Below, piece after piece: positions 30,756 to 41,407 of a DNA stretch of 44,620 nt; the first letter of the stretch is position 1, and each line of letters opens with the position of its first letter. The translations under genes and the position numbers were made by a program. The notes below the pieces were generated by a model, which was not told the DNA's origin, did no database searches, and saw only the letters and a list, made by a program, of their open reading frames with translations. This DNA comes from Burkholderiales bacterium (GTDB lineage: Bacteria; Pseudomonadota; Gammaproteobacteria; Burkholderiales; Burkholderiaceae_B), in contig JAIXTE010000004.1 of NCBI GenBank assembly GCA_027484315.1, positions 1 to 44,620 on the forward strand. The letters are read 5' to 3'.

Positions 30756-31745
30756 ATGTTGTACCGTTCGCCTTGGTGGCTTCCCGAGGGGCATTCCCAA
30801 ACCATTCTTGCAGCGTGGTGGGCCAGCAAGCCTGCCATGCAGTATCACCGTGTGCGCTGGACTACCCCCGATCACGATTTCATCGACCTGGATTTCACCG
30901 AGCCTGCCGACGTTGCAGCCGGCCGCCGCAGTCTTTGGGTGCTGTTCCATGGCCTGGAGGGTTGTTCGCGCAGCCATTACAGCCTGGCCGTGATGAACCA
31001 GGCACGGGCTGCAGGTGCCTTGGGGGTGGTGGTGCATTTTCGGGGATGCTCCGGTGAAAACAATTTGAATCCACGGGCCTATCATTCCGGTGATTCTGCC
31101 GAAATGGACTGGATACTGCGACGCTTGCGTGAAAGCTTTCCTGCGGTGGACAACATGCATGTCACCGGTGTGTCGCTGGGCGGCAATGTGTTGCTGAAGT
31201 GGTTGGGCGAACAACAGGACGTGGCCCGTGAAGTGATTAGTTCAGCCGTGTCGGTGAGTGCGCCGGTGGATTTGCTTGCAGGGGCCAATTCACTGGCCAA
31301 GGGCTTTAACCGGGTGTACACCCGCATGTTTCTGAACACACTGATTCCGAAATCAATTGAGAAAGTTCGGCGTTTTCCCGAGTTGGGCGACGCGCAAGAC
31401 ATTGCGCGTTGCAAGGATTTCTTTGATTTTGACAACAGGGTTACCGCGCCATGGCATGGTTTCCGGGACGCGGCACATTACTACGCCGTGTCGTCGGCCA
31501 AACCGCTTTTGAAGCACATTGCCGTGCCCACCTTGATGATTCATGCAAAAAATGACCCGTTCATGAGTGGTCAGTATTTGCCCACAGCACATGAGGTGTC
31601 GAATCAGGTGACTTGTCTGTTCACCGAGCATGGTGGCCACGTGGGGTTCGCCAATGGCAGTCGCAGAATGCGCTTGGGGCTGGACTGGCTGCCCCGGCAA
31701 TGCGATGCTTTCTTTAAGCAACACGGAGGGGTAAGTGGTGGATGA
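30756..31745 (+). CDS. YheT-like alpha/beta hydrolase
   Basis: 329-residue hydrolase of the YheT/AB-hydrolase type 4 family. It has PEGHSQTILAAW at the N-terminus, the oxyanion region LFHGLEGCSRSHYS, the nucleophile S140 in VTGVSLGGNVLLKW, the acid in HAKNDPFMSG and the histidine in EHGGHVGF. HFRGCSGENN is a family hallmark. These are esterase-like proteins of unsettled substrate. The 3' end overlaps the next gene by eight bases (or 11 if an earlier GTG is used), so the two are translationally coupled. Confidence 0.9.
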   Translation: MLYRSPWWLPEGHSQTILAAWWASKPAMQYHRVRWTTPDHDFIDLDFTEPADVAAGRRSLWVLFHGLEGCSRSHYSLAVMNQARAAGALGVVVHFRGCSGENNLNPRAYHSGDSAEMDWILRRLRESFPAVDNMHVTGVSLGGNVLLKWLGEQQDVAREVISSAVSVSAPVDLLAGANSLAKGFNRVYTRMFLNTLIPKSIEKVRRFPELGDAQDIARCKDFFDFDNRVTAPWHGFRDAAHYYAVSSAKPLLKHIAVPTLMIHAKNDPFMSGQYLPTAHEVSNQVTCLFTEHGGHVGFANGSRRMRLGLDWLPRQCDAFFKQHGGVSGG

Positions 31746-32379
31746 TCTGGTCGAAAAGGCATTGGCGCGTTGGCCCAATGTGCCGGCAATTGCTGGCTGG
31801 TTGAAGCTGAACCTTCAAGGTGACTGGTTGTTGACCGGCCCGGTACCGGAAGGCTTGACGATCAGCCACCCGCGAATCCTGAACTTCATGGCCCGTAATT
31901 ATGGCTGCGAGCCAGATGGCCGTTATTACTTTCAGAATGGCCCTCAAAAAGCCTATGTTCACCTGGCTTACACGCCTTGGGTGTATCGCATTCATCCGCT
32001 GGAATCCGGTGAATTGATGCTGAGTACCCACACCGGCCTGCTCGATTGGCCCAGAGCCATGTACCAGGATGAGCAGGGCAGGGTATTGATTGAAGGTGAG
32101 CAGGGCATTGGCCTGTTGCACAGCAGTGACATGGAATTGCTGGCTGCGGGTTTGCAGGACAATGACGCGCAACTTTGTCACCAGGCTGCCTGGGCCATAC
32201 CGGAGGTTGATCCCGACACTTTGGTTGCCACGCGTACCCGACTGCGCAAGAGCAAAAGTACCCCGACAGGTCGACGCGAATGTGTCCTTGAGTTGCAAAG
32301 TATTCAATCCCGCGAAGTGGCTGTGCGTTTCAATTTTGAACCAAACCCAGAGATCAACAAGCCGGAATCACTCCATTGA
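31738..32379 (+). CDS. Conserved hypothetical protein, 213 aa
   Basis: Soluble protein of about 213 residues with no signal peptide. Distinctive stretches are RWPNVPAIAGWLKLNLQGDW, FMARNYGCEPDGRYYFQNGP and QKAYVHLAYTPWVYRIHP. I recall similar proteins next to YheT in Burkholderiales, but I cannot name the family with certainty. GTG at 31738 is preferred because GGAGGGG (31725-31731) is six bases away; GTG at 31735 is only three. It overlaps the hydrolase gene, and its TGA is part of the TTGA that provides the start of the DegS-like protease. No function is proposed. Confidence 0.78.
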   Translation: MDDLVEKALARWPNVPAIAGWLKLNLQGDWLLTGPVPEGLTISHPRILNFMARNYGCEPDGRYYFQNGPQKAYVHLAYTPWVYRIHPLESGELMLSTHTGLLDWPRAMYQDEQGRVLIEGEQGIGLLHSSDMELLAAGLQDNDAQLCHQAAWAIPEVDPDTLVATRTRLRKSKSTPTGRRECVLELQSIQSREVAVRFNFEPNPEINKPESLH

Positions 32380-33500
32380 AAACCATTCAGAAACAGCGGG
32401 GGGCTTCAGCCACCGCACTGCTTGCCTTCGTGTTGTTTGTGGCGCTGCTGTACGTGTTGTACAACCAGTCCAGCATTGACAGTCTGTTCACCAGTCGCCC
32501 TGAGAATGTGACACCACGGGTGGTCGAGGCCCGCGGCGACCTGGCTGCCGGTGAAAAAAGCGTTGTGCAGCTGTTTGAGGTGTCCAAGGCGTCCGTAGCT
32601 TATATTTTCACGGAAAGCGTGCAAGGGCAGCTTTTCTTTCGCCGCGTGGCGGAGGGAACAGGGTCTGGTTTTATCTGGGATGATGCCGGTCATATTGTGA
32701 CCAATGCCCACGTGGTGCAAGGTGCGAGTCGAATCCGCGTGCAGCTCGATGATTCAGAGCCATTGCCCGCGCGTCTGATTGGCATTGCACCTTCCTATGA
32801 TTTGGCGGTCATTCGTTTGGTGAACAAGCCAGCCAGCCTTCGCCCCATCCCAGTGGGTACCTCAGGTGATCTTTTGGTGGGGCAATCCGTGTTTGCCATT
32901 GGTAACCCATTCGGTTTGTCGAAAACCCTGACTGCGGGCATTGTGAGTGCGCTAGGCCGTACCTTGCCGGTCAGCAACGGCCGTGAAATTCCGGATGTGA
33001 TTCAAACGGATGCGGCGATAAACCCAGGCAATTCGGGTGGCCCGTTGCTTGATTCTGCCGGCCGCTTGATCGGTGTGAACACCGCGATTCTGTCGCAAAG
33101 CGGCAGTTCCGCAGGTGTGGGGTTTGCCATCCCGGTTGATTTGGTCAACCAGATTGTTCCGCAACTGATTGAGCGTGGCACCTTGCCACGCCCGGGTATT
33201 GGCATTTCAGTGGCCGATGAATCCTTGGCCCGCCGCTTGGGTATTCGGGGTGTGGCTGTCATGGGTGTAGAGTCTGGCTCACCCGCTGCAGAAGCGGGGT
33301 TGATGCCTTTTGATCTGCAGGCGGGCGTGGTTGGCGATATCATCATCGCAGTGGACCGCAAGCCCGTGGCCAATGTGCTGCAACTGTCGAAAGCACTTGA
33401 AGCCATCGGTGTGGGCGGTACAGCCAATTTGTTGGTGATGCGTGGCGATGACACCCGTGAGTTGACAGTGCGTATTGCTGATCTGGAAGCTCGCCAATGA
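32376..33500 (+). CDS. DegS/DegQ-like periplasmic serine protease
   Basis: 374-residue HtrA-family protease. An N-terminal membrane anchor (about residues 11-29) is followed by the trypsin-like domain with catalytic H112 (VTNAHVV), D142 (SYDLAVIRL) and S220 (NPGNSGGPLLDS), and by a single PDZ domain (about 262-370, GIRGVAVMGVESGSPAAEAG). One anchor plus one PDZ resembles DegS, which starts the sigma-E envelope stress response. No rseA/rpoE genes are nearby, so the role is inferred from architecture. The start is TTG overlapping the previous stop (TTGA). The end overlaps tcdA (ATGA). Confidence 0.9.
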   Translation: MKTIQKQRGASATALLAFVLFVALLYVLYNQSSIDSLFTSRPENVTPRVVEARGDLAAGEKSVVQLFEVSKASVAYIFTESVQGQLFFRRVAEGTGSGFIWDDAGHIVTNAHVVQGASRIRVQLDDSEPLPARLIGIAPSYDLAVIRLVNKPASLRPIPVGTSGDLLVGQSVFAIGNPFGLSKTLTAGIVSALGRTLPVSNGREIPDVIQTDAAINPGNSGGPLLDSAGRLIGVNTAILSQSGSSAGVGFAIPVDLVNQIVPQLIERGTLPRPGIGISVADESLARRLGIRGVAVMGVESGSPAAEAGLMPFDLQAGVVGDIIIAVDRKPVANVLQLSKALEAIGVGGTANLLVMRGDDTRELTVRIADLEARQ

Positions 33501-34309
33501 GTGAGCAGGGTATTCAGGCGGACTTGAGTCGACGCTTCGGCGGACTGGATCGCCTGTATGGCGAAGGCGCGCATGTTTTTTTGAACACGCAGGTGCATGC
33601 CATGGTCGTGGGTGTAGGTGGGGTGGGCTCTTGGGCCGCCGAGGCACTGGCACGCAGTGGCGTGGGTCGAATCACTCTTGTTGACCTGGATCACGTGGCT
33701 GAAAGTAACATCAACCGTCAAATTCAGGCTAGCGATGCCACCCTGGGGCAGGAGAAGATCAAGGCCCTGACCAACCACATTCACAGTTACTTCCCGAGTT
33801 GTCAGGTGACCCAGATTGATTCATTTCTGGAGCCTGACAACGCGCAGGACTTGCTGACCGGCTTTGCACAATCAGACGCTGCGTACAAAGTGCTATTGGA
33901 CTGCTGTGACAATGTGCGCGCCAAAGTGGCCATGGCAACCTGGGCCAAGCGTTTGGGTATCGCCGTGGTGTTGTCAGGCAGCGCTGGCGGAAAAAGCAAA
34001 CCCTGGCTAATTCAGCCGGCTGATTTGCGCGACACCACCAATGACCCTTTGCTGGCCAAGGTGCGGTACACGCTGCGCCGCGAACATGGCTACACCAAAG
34101 AGCCGAGGAAGAAATTGGGTGTGCCTGTGTTTTATTCTGCCGAGCAGGTCACTCGAAACGAAGTGTGTGAACCTGCGGCAGGGTTGAACTGTGCCGGTTA
34201 CGGTTCGGTCGTCACCGTCACGGCCACCATGGGCATGCAAATGGCCGCATGGGCCATTTCGCAAGCCATTTCACAGAACATTCAGGCGGGTTTAAAACCT
34301 AGCGTTTGA
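33497..34309 (+). CDS. tcdA: tRNA threonylcarbamoyladenosine dehydratase
   Basis: 270-residue E1-like (ThiF/MoeB superfamily) ATP-dependent enzyme that cyclises t6A37 of tRNA. The nucleotide loop VVGVGGVGSW is at residues 37-46, with D63 in LVDLDHVAESNINRQ and N71/R74 typical of the E1 fold. Further TcdA text is DCCDNVRAKVAM and SGSAGGKSKPWLI, followed by RYTLRREHGYTKEPRKKLGV. Its ATG overlaps the protease TGA. Its 3' end overlaps the 3' end of the opposing msrA gene by 11 bases. Confidence 0.92.
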   Translation: MSEQGIQADLSRRFGGLDRLYGEGAHVFLNTQVHAMVVGVGGVGSWAAEALARSGVGRITLVDLDHVAESNINRQIQASDATLGQEKIKALTNHIHSYFPSCQVTQIDSFLEPDNAQDLLTGFAQSDAAYKVLLDCCDNVRAKVAMATWAKRLGIAVVLSGSAGGKSKPWLIQPADLRDTTNDPLLAKVRYTLRREHGYTKEPRKKLGVPVFYSAEQVTRNEVCEPAAGLNCAGYGSVVTVTATMGMQMAAWAISQAISQNIQAGLKPSV

Positions 34310-34841
34310 ACAAGTCTGCGAACAAGTCCTCTGCCTTTTCCACTTTGGGTGCTACCACGTAGGCGCAATAAGGCTGCATTGGGTTGTTCTCGAAGTATTC
34401 CTGGTGGTATTTCTCGGCCGGAAAATAATTGAGCAACGGTGAGATTTCAGTCACAACCTTGCTGCGGAAAATTTGCCGTTTTTCAAGATCATCCACAAAA
34501 GCCAGCGCAGTGTCGCGTTGCTCAGGGGTGTGGAAAAAGATCACGGACCGGTATTGCGTACCTATGTCATTGCCTTGGCGGTTTAATGTGGTTGGATCAT
34601 GAATGGCGAAAAACACGGCCAGAATCTTTCTGAAGGAAATAATACTGGGGTCAAAGTGCAAGCGAACCACTTCCGCATGCCCGGTTTTGCCGCCGCATAT
34701 CTTGTCATAGTTGGGGTTTGGGTCTGAGCCCCCGCTGTAACCCGATTCGCAAAGCTCAACGCCCTTGAGTTGGCGAAAGACGGCTTCAGTACACCAGAAA
34801 CAACCTCCACCCAAGGTTGCCTGTTCAATATTGCTCGACAT
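34299..34841 (-). CDS. msrA: Peptide-methionine (S)-S-oxide reductase
   Basis: 180-residue MsrA that reduces methionine-S-sulfoxide in proteins; cytoplasmic. The active-site motif GGGCFWCTEAVF places the catalytic cysteine at C14. GYSGGSDPNPNY, HAEVVRLHFDP and FFAIHDPTTLNRQGNDIGTQ are family hallmarks, and the length is standard. It is transcribed alone, convergent with tcdA (11-base overlap of coding ends) and divergent from yajC. An oxidative-stress repair enzyme at this site replaces the queA/tgt genes that often precede yajC. Confidence 0.95.
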   Translation of the reverse strand: MSSNIEQATLGGGCFWCTEAVFRQLKGVELCESGYSGGSDPNPNYDKICGGKTGHAEVVRLHFDPSIISFRKILAVFFAIHDPTTLNRQGNDIGTQYRSVIFFHTPEQRDTALAFVDDLEKRQIFRSKVVTEISPLLNYFPAEKYHQEYFENNPMQPYCAYVVAPKVEKAEDLFADLFKR

Positions 34842-34941
34842 AAATCAAAGCCTGTTTTTATGGTTCCCACAATCATCTAGTGAATCTTTAAGTGGAACTC
34901 AAGTCAAGCCTTTTGGTCTGAATTTTGGGTGTCAAGCGTTG

Positions 34942-34947
34942 TATACT
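34942..34947 (+). promoter_or_regulatory. Candidate -10 of the yajC-secDF operon
   Basis: TATACT lies 41 bases before the yajC start. No good -35 is visible at normal spacing. Transcription would start near 34954. Confidence 0.4.
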
Positions 34948-34982
34948 CGGCGCGAACCCATCACAACTTTAAGGAGATGACC

Positions 34983-35318
34983 GTGATTTCATCCGCGTTT
35001 GCGCAATCCGCAGCCGCTGGCCCGGAAAGTGGCCTTTTGAGCTTTTTGCCTCTCATTTTGATGTTCGGTGTGCTTTACTTCTTGGCCATTCGCCCCCAGA
35101 TGAAGCGCCAGAAGGAACACAAATCCATGGTTGAAGCGCTGCAGAAAGGCGATGAGGTGATTGCGTCGGGTGGGTTGCTGGGCAAGATCAGCAAAATCAA
35201 CGAGTCGTATATCACACTGGAAGTTGCTGAAATGGGCGATAAGCCTGTTGAAGTGGTGGTGCAACGCGCTGCCGTGCAAAGCCTGCTGCCCCGTGGCACC
35301 CTGAAAGAAACACGTTAA
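34983..35318 (+). CDS. yajC: Sec translocase accessory subunit YajC
   Basis: 111-residue single-span membrane protein of the SecDF-YajC complex, which aids preprotein export. The helix is at about residues 18-37 (LLSFLPLILMFGVLYFLAIR), followed by the classic RPQMKRQKEHKSMVEALQKG and DEVIASGGLLGKI. The start is GTG at 34983: AAGGAG (34971-34976) is six bases upstream of it, whereas it directly abuts the in-frame ATG at 34977, which is too close to be used. secD begins nine bases after the stop. Confidence 0.93.
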   Translation: MISSAFAQSAAAGPESGLLSFLPLILMFGVLYFLAIRPQMKRQKEHKSMVEALQKGDEVIASGGLLGKISKINESYITLEVAEMGDKPVEVVVQRAAVQSLLPRGTLKETR

Positions 35319-35327
35319 TCCGCCGTC

Positions 35328-37232
35328 ATGAATCGATACCCTGTCTGGAAGTACCTGTTGATCGCCTTTACCTTGGTGTTGGGTGTGTTGTACACCTTGC
35401 CCAATTTTTACGGCGAAGCCCCTGCAGTGCAGGTTTCAAGCGGCAAGTCCACCTTGAAACTGTCCGCTGAAGTCGCCGACCGTTTGGCCAGCGACCTGAC
35501 AGCTCAGGGCTTGACTCCAGACGGGGTGTTCTATGAACAGAACCTGGGTGGCGGCACCGTCAAGCTGCGATTTAATACATCGGAAGAACAGCTCAAGGCG
35601 CGGGATCTCCTTCAGGCCCGATTGAATCCAGACCTGAACAACCCTGACTACATTGTGGCCTTGAACCTGTTGTCGCGTTCGCCGGATTGGCTCACCAACA
35701 TCAATGCCCTTCCAATGTATCTGGGTCTTGATTTACGTGGTGGTGTGCATTTTCTGTTGCAAGTGGACATGAACGCAGCCCTTGAAAAGCGGAAGGATTC
35801 GCTCTTGAGTGGCGCCAAGCAAACCATGCGCGACCAGGATCTGCGTTATTCAAGTGCAGTGCGAACCCCTGCGGGTTTTTCAATGACATTCCGCGATGCT
35901 GCCTCGCTTGACAAGGCACGGGCTGCGCTGGAAAAAAGCTCAAGCGACCTTCAGTTCAGCGTGCCTGAAAACAGCACCGATTTCATTTTGAATGTGGGTC
36001 TGGCTGCCGGCGTTGAACAACAGGCGCGTGAGTATGCATTGCGCCAGAACATCACAACCCTTCACAACCGGATTAATGAGTTGGGTGTCGCCGAGCCCGT
36101 GATTCAACGCCAGGGTGCTGACCGCATTGTGGTGCAATTGCCAGGCGTTCAAGACACAGCAAAGGCCAAGGATATTTTGGGCCGGACGGCCACATTGGAA
36201 GTGCGCCTTGTAGACGACAGCCCGGAAGCCCAGTCAGCCTTGGCCAGCGGCATTGTGCCATTTGGCCTTGAGCGTTACACCGAGCGTGGCGGACGCGACT
36301 TGTTGCTACGCCCTGAAGTGATCCTGACTGGTGAAAACCTGACTGACGCGCAGGCAGGGTTCGACAATCAAACCCAGGAAGCCGCTGTTCATTTGACCTT
36401 GGACAGCCAGGGCGCAAGAATTTTCCGCGCCATTACGGCTGAAAGCATCGGCAAACGCATGGCCATTGTGCTGGTTGAAAAAGGCAAGGGTGAAGTGATT
36501 ACCGCACCGGTGATCCGCGCTGAAATTGGCGGTGGCCGTGTACAGATTTCAGGCAGCATGAATACGGTGGAGTCCGCAGACTTGGCCTTGTTGCTTCGTG
36601 CCGGCTCCTTGGCTGCCCCGATGGACATCATTGAAGAGCGTACCATTGGCCCAAGCTTGGGCGCAGACAACATTGACAAGGGCATTAGCTCAACCGTCTA
36701 CGGTTTTGTGGTGCTGGGCGCTTTCATGGTGGTGTACTACCTCATGTTCGGTGTGTTTTCCGTGTTTGCGCTGGGCGTCAACGTTCTGTTGCTGTTTGCC
36801 CTGCTGTCGGTATTACAGGCCACCTTGACGCTGCCTGGACTGGCTGCTGTTGCATTGACACTGGGTATGGCCATTGATGCCAACGTGCTGATCAACGAGC
36901 GCATTCGGGAAGAACTTCGAGATGGGGCACAACCGCAACAAGCCATTTTTGCCGGCTATGAGCGTGCATGGGCTACCATCCTTGATTCCAACATCACCAC
37001 GCTGATTGCAGGACTTGCCCTGTTGGTGTTTGGCTCAGGCCCTGTCCGTGGTTTTGCTGTGGTTCACTGCCTGGGGATCGTGACCTCCATCTTCAGTTCT
37101 GTGGTGGTGTCCCGCGCTGTGGTTAACCTCTGGTATGGCCGCAAGAAGAAACTGGATTCAGTGAGTATCGGCCAAATCTGGCGCCCCGACGGTGGCACTA
37201 ATTTGGACAACAGCGTGGCGAAAAAAGCCTGA
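35328..37232 (+). CDS. secD: Protein translocase subunit SecD
   Basis: 634-residue inner-membrane RND-type subunit using the proton gradient to pull proteins through SecYEG. It has a first helix at residues about 7-26, then a large periplasmic domain with MYLGLDLRGGVHFLLQVDM and GADRIVVQLPGVQDTAKAKD. A C-terminal bundle of five helices follows from about residue 450 with GMAIDANVLINERIREEL, a SecD signature. Length and order are normal. It lies between yajC and secF in one operon. Confidence 0.95.
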   Translation: MNRYPVWKYLLIAFTLVLGVLYTLPNFYGEAPAVQVSSGKSTLKLSAEVADRLASDLTAQGLTPDGVFYEQNLGGGTVKLRFNTSEEQLKARDLLQARLNPDLNNPDYIVALNLLSRSPDWLTNINALPMYLGLDLRGGVHFLLQVDMNAALEKRKDSLLSGAKQTMRDQDLRYSSAVRTPAGFSMTFRDAASLDKARAALEKSSSDLQFSVPENSTDFILNVGLAAGVEQQAREYALRQNITTLHNRINELGVAEPVIQRQGADRIVVQLPGVQDTAKAKDILGRTATLEVRLVDDSPEAQSALASGIVPFGLERYTERGGRDLLLRPEVILTGENLTDAQAGFDNQTQEAAVHLTLDSQGARIFRAITAESIGKRMAIVLVEKGKGEVITAPVIRAEIGGGRVQISGSMNTVESADLALLLRAGSLAAPMDIIEERTIGPSLGADNIDKGISSTVYGFVVLGAFMVVYYLMFGVFSVFALGVNVLLLFALLSVLQATLTLPGLAAVALTLGMAIDANVLINERIREELRDGAQPQQAIFAGYERAWATILDSNITTLIAGLALLVFGSGPVRGFAVVHCLGIVTSIFSSVVVSRAVVNLWYGRKKKLDSVSIGQIWRPDGGTNLDNSVAKKA

Positions 37233-37263
37233 TCACCAATCGAACCGAGTGAATTAAAAGAAA

Positions 37264-38217
37264 ATGGAATTATTCAGGATTAAGAACGACATTCCGTTCA
37301 TGCGGCATGCAAAGATTTTCAACATCATTTCTTTTCTGACTTTTGCGGCGGCGGTATTTTTTCTGTCCACCAAGGGTTTGAACCTGAGTGTTGAATTCAC
37401 GGGTGGGGTCTTGGTTGAAGCCCGTTATTCACAACCCGCCGAGCTCGAGAAAATTCGGGAAGGCTTGCGTGCAACGGGTATTGACGAGCCTCAGGTACAG
37501 AATTTCGGCACCGCGCGCGACGTGCTGGTACGTTTGGCTGTAAAAGATTTGCAGTCTGGTGTATTGGGAAGTGAAGGCAAACTCGATCAGCAGGCCATGA
37601 CAAACAAGGTGCTTGCCTTGGGCGGGCCAGATGTTCAGTTGATGCGTGTGGAATTCGTGGGCCCTCAAGTGGGCCGAGAATTGGCTGAAAACGGGGTAAT
37701 TGCCTTGATGGTGGTGATCGCCGGGATCATGATCTACCTGGCCTTGCGATTTGAGTGGAAGTTTGCAGTGTCCGCGATTGTGGCCAACCTTCACGACGTC
37801 ATTATCATTCTTGGCTTTTTCGCGTTTTTCGGCTGGGAATTTTCCCTTTCGGTATTGGCTGCGGTGCTGGCTGTGCTGGGCTATTCGGTGAATGAGTCGG
37901 TGGTGGTGTTTGATCGAATTCGTGAAACATTCATGAAAGTGCGCCGAATGACGGTTGAGCAAACGATTGACAACGCAATCACCCGGACAATTTCCCGGAC
38001 AATTATCACCCACGGATCAACCCAGATCATGGTCTGTTCGATGTTGTTTTTTGGTGGTCCCACCTTGCATGGTTTCGCAGTGGCGCTGACAATCGGTATT
38101 TGTTTTGGTATTTATTCTTCTGTGTTGGTAGCAAGCCCCATGCTGATGTGGATGGGGTTGACTCGGGAAGACCTGGTCAAGCCGGTCAAAAAAGACAAAG
38201 AGTTTGAAACCCCTTGA
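37264..38217 (+). CDS. secF: Protein translocase subunit SecF
   Basis: 317-residue partner of SecD with six membrane helices. The start MELFRIKNDIPFMRHAKIFN and LSVEFTGGVLVEARYS are typical of SecF, as are the AVLGYSVNESVVVFDRIRET motif and TISRTIITHGSTQIMV. It follows secD after 31 bases. The PilZ-domain gene begins 31 bases after its stop and may be read from the same message. Confidence 0.95.
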   Translation: MELFRIKNDIPFMRHAKIFNIISFLTFAAAVFFLSTKGLNLSVEFTGGVLVEARYSQPAELEKIREGLRATGIDEPQVQNFGTARDVLVRLAVKDLQSGVLGSEGKLDQQAMTNKVLALGGPDVQLMRVEFVGPQVGRELAENGVIALMVVIAGIMIYLALRFEWKFAVSAIVANLHDVIIILGFFAFFGWEFSLSVLAAVLAVLGYSVNESVVVFDRIRETFMKVRRMTVEQTIDNAITRTISRTIITHGSTQIMVCSMLFFGGPTLHGFAVALTIGICFGIYSSVLVASPMLMWMGLTREDLVKPVKKDKEFETP

Positions 38218-38248
38218 TGTGGGCGCCCTGTACGGGGTGTAAGGCAGC

Positions 38249-39178
38249 GTGGAAAATCCGAAAGATCTGTCACCCTTGGCCAAGGGTGATCTGGAAATAG
38301 GCAAAGCGCTGCCATTTCCAATTTATGACCGGCAAGGCATGTTGCTGCTGGCTGCCGGTCAAAGTATTTCCACCAGCAAACAGCTCGATGAGCTTGCCTT
38401 GAAAGGGTTGTATCAAAACCCGCGTTGGTCCTCCTCCGTGTTGCAGTCCAAGCAAGCCAAAGGCAGCGTGAAGCCCGGGGTGGAGATCAGATCTGCCCTG
38501 TTGAAACAACTTGCAGAAGAACCCTCCGAAACCGGCGCCAGCCTTAAAATGAATTTGATCGGCCAGGCAGACGTGTTTCCGGTCAGGTTGGTTGGGGCGC
38601 ATGGTCGAGAAGCTTTCGTGGTGTCACACCCCATGCGGGATGGCAGCTGCATTTTTACCAAAGAAGGCCAGAACTGGGAATTTCGTTCGTTCTACGGCTT
38701 GTCGGTGTATCACTTCACCGCCATGGTTGAGAAGGTATTGCTGTCGCCTTATCCTTTGCTGGTCATGTCCTGGCCGCAAGAACAACAGCTCGAATCGACC
38801 CCGATACGCAGTGCCCGCAGGGTCGCTTGTGAGGTGCCAGCCACTGTGCGTTTGAATGCAGAAGATACACACCCCAGAAATGCCGTGGTGCTGAACCTTT
38901 CGACAGGTGGTGCCGAGCTTAAATTGACTTCTGGGGGTGCCTTGGTTGTGGGCGGCGAGATTTTGCTGGCTTTCCAGTTGAATGTGTCTGGCCGAAAATA
39001 CCTGTTTGAACTGCCTGCCCGTGTTGTTGCCCATCACGGGGGCGCGGGTGAAAAAACCAGTTATGGTTTGGCTTTCAGTCCTTTGAAAGACAGTGATTTC
39101 GCAGCCATTCACGCCTATGTGTGCGAACGGCTTGTATTGAAGCTGGAGTCGCCGCTGTATTCAGTCGGCAACCCCTGA
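38249..39178 (+). CDS. PilZ-domain protein, YcgR-like
   Basis: 309-residue putative cyclic di-GMP receptor. The C-terminal PilZ domain (about residues 185-295) has the nucleotide-binding arginines in RSARRVACEVPATV and the downstream NLSTGGAEL that completes the RxxxR...N/DxSxxG signature. The N-terminal 170 residues contain a YcgR-type barrel-like part (MNLIGQADVFPVRLVGAHGR). YcgR proteins slow flagella when c-di-GMP is high, but no motility genes are nearby, so the target is open. The start is GTG with AAGG about 8 bases upstream. It is downstream of secF and converges with purB, seven bases apart. Confidence 0.82.
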   Translation: MENPKDLSPLAKGDLEIGKALPFPIYDRQGMLLLAAGQSISTSKQLDELALKGLYQNPRWSSSVLQSKQAKGSVKPGVEIRSALLKQLAEEPSETGASLKMNLIGQADVFPVRLVGAHGREAFVVSHPMRDGSCIFTKEGQNWEFRSFYGLSVYHFTAMVEKVLLSPYPLLVMSWPQEQQLESTPIRSARRVACEVPATVRLNAEDTHPRNAVVLNLSTGGAELKLTSGGALVVGGEILLAFQLNVSGRKYLFELPARVVAHHGGAGEKTSYGLAFSPLKDSDFAAIHAYVCERLVLKLESPLYSVGNP

Positions 39179-39185
39179 AGCTCAA

Positions 39186-40586
<1,401 letters not shown>

Positions 40587-40752
40587 TCAAAGCCTTGTAT
40601 TGTAACCTGTCCCACCCGAAACTGTTTGGACAGAGTGATGTCCCCGGTGCTATTTTGGAATACTGCTTGTTCAATTTGTAAAACTGTTAGACACTTTCAG
40701 GTCGTAAAATCAACACGCAATCTCATCCAGGATTGTATCTAGGAGAACTGTG

Positions 40753-41364
40753 ATGAAACTAGTGGGATCCCTGACTAGCCCCTTCGTGCGAAAAATACGC
40801 GTGCAGCTACAAGAAAAAGAAATTCCATACGAGTTTGTTTTGGAAAACGTGTGGGATGAAAACACCCGCATTGCCGAGCACAATCCCCTGGGCAAGGTCC
40901 CTTGCCTGATTCTGGATGGTGGTCAAACTGTGTTTGATTCATTGGTGATTTCCGGCACGCTGGAATACATGATGCCAACGGTCCCTTTGTTGCCGACCAA
41001 CCCGAACCAGCGCGCCTTGGTGCGTACTGTTGAGTCACTGGGGCAAGGCATCAGCCAGGCGGCGGTGGACATTCTGCTGGAAAAGAGATTTCACGAGGGT
41101 GACAAGGTCAGTCAGGTCTGGATTGATCGCCAAACCCAGAAAATCCACAGTGGCTTGGCCTGGGTTTCGCACCGCATCAAGACCACTCCCGGTTACTACC
41201 TGACCGAGCAGTTCAGCCTGGCCGATATCACCGTGGGTTGCGCCTTGTTTTATCTGGATTTCCGCATGCCTGAACTGAAGTGGCGTGAGTTGTATCCGGA
41301 ATTGAACGAGTATTCCGAACGTTTGGCCTGTCGCCCAAGTTTTGAAGACACCAAGCCTGAATGA
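40753..41364 (+). CDS. Glutathione S-transferase family protein
   Basis: 203-residue GST-fold protein. The thioredoxin-like N-domain (about 1-78) has KLVGSLTSPFVRKIRVQLQE with S9 at the expected glutathione-activating position, NPLGKVPCLILD with the cis-proline, and a SNAIL-like DSLVISGTLEYM. The helical C-domain contains FSLADITVGCALFYLDFRMP. ATG at 40753 is chosen because AGGAG is seven bases upstream; GTG at 40750 is the alternative. Substrate unknown. It converges on mnmA with a shared terminator between. Confidence 0.9.
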   Translation: MKLVGSLTSPFVRKIRVQLQEKEIPYEFVLENVWDENTRIAEHNPLGKVPCLILDGGQTVFDSLVISGTLEYMMPTVPLLPTNPNQRALVRTVESLGQGISQAAVDILLEKRFHEGDKVSQVWIDRQTQKIHSGLAWVSHRIKTTPGYYLTEQFSLADITVGCALFYLDFRMPELKWRELYPELNEYSERLACRPSFEDTKPE

Positions 41365-41407
41365 AGGTGTTTTACTGTGCAGTCAGGCAAATCTGCTCGT
41401 AAAAATG

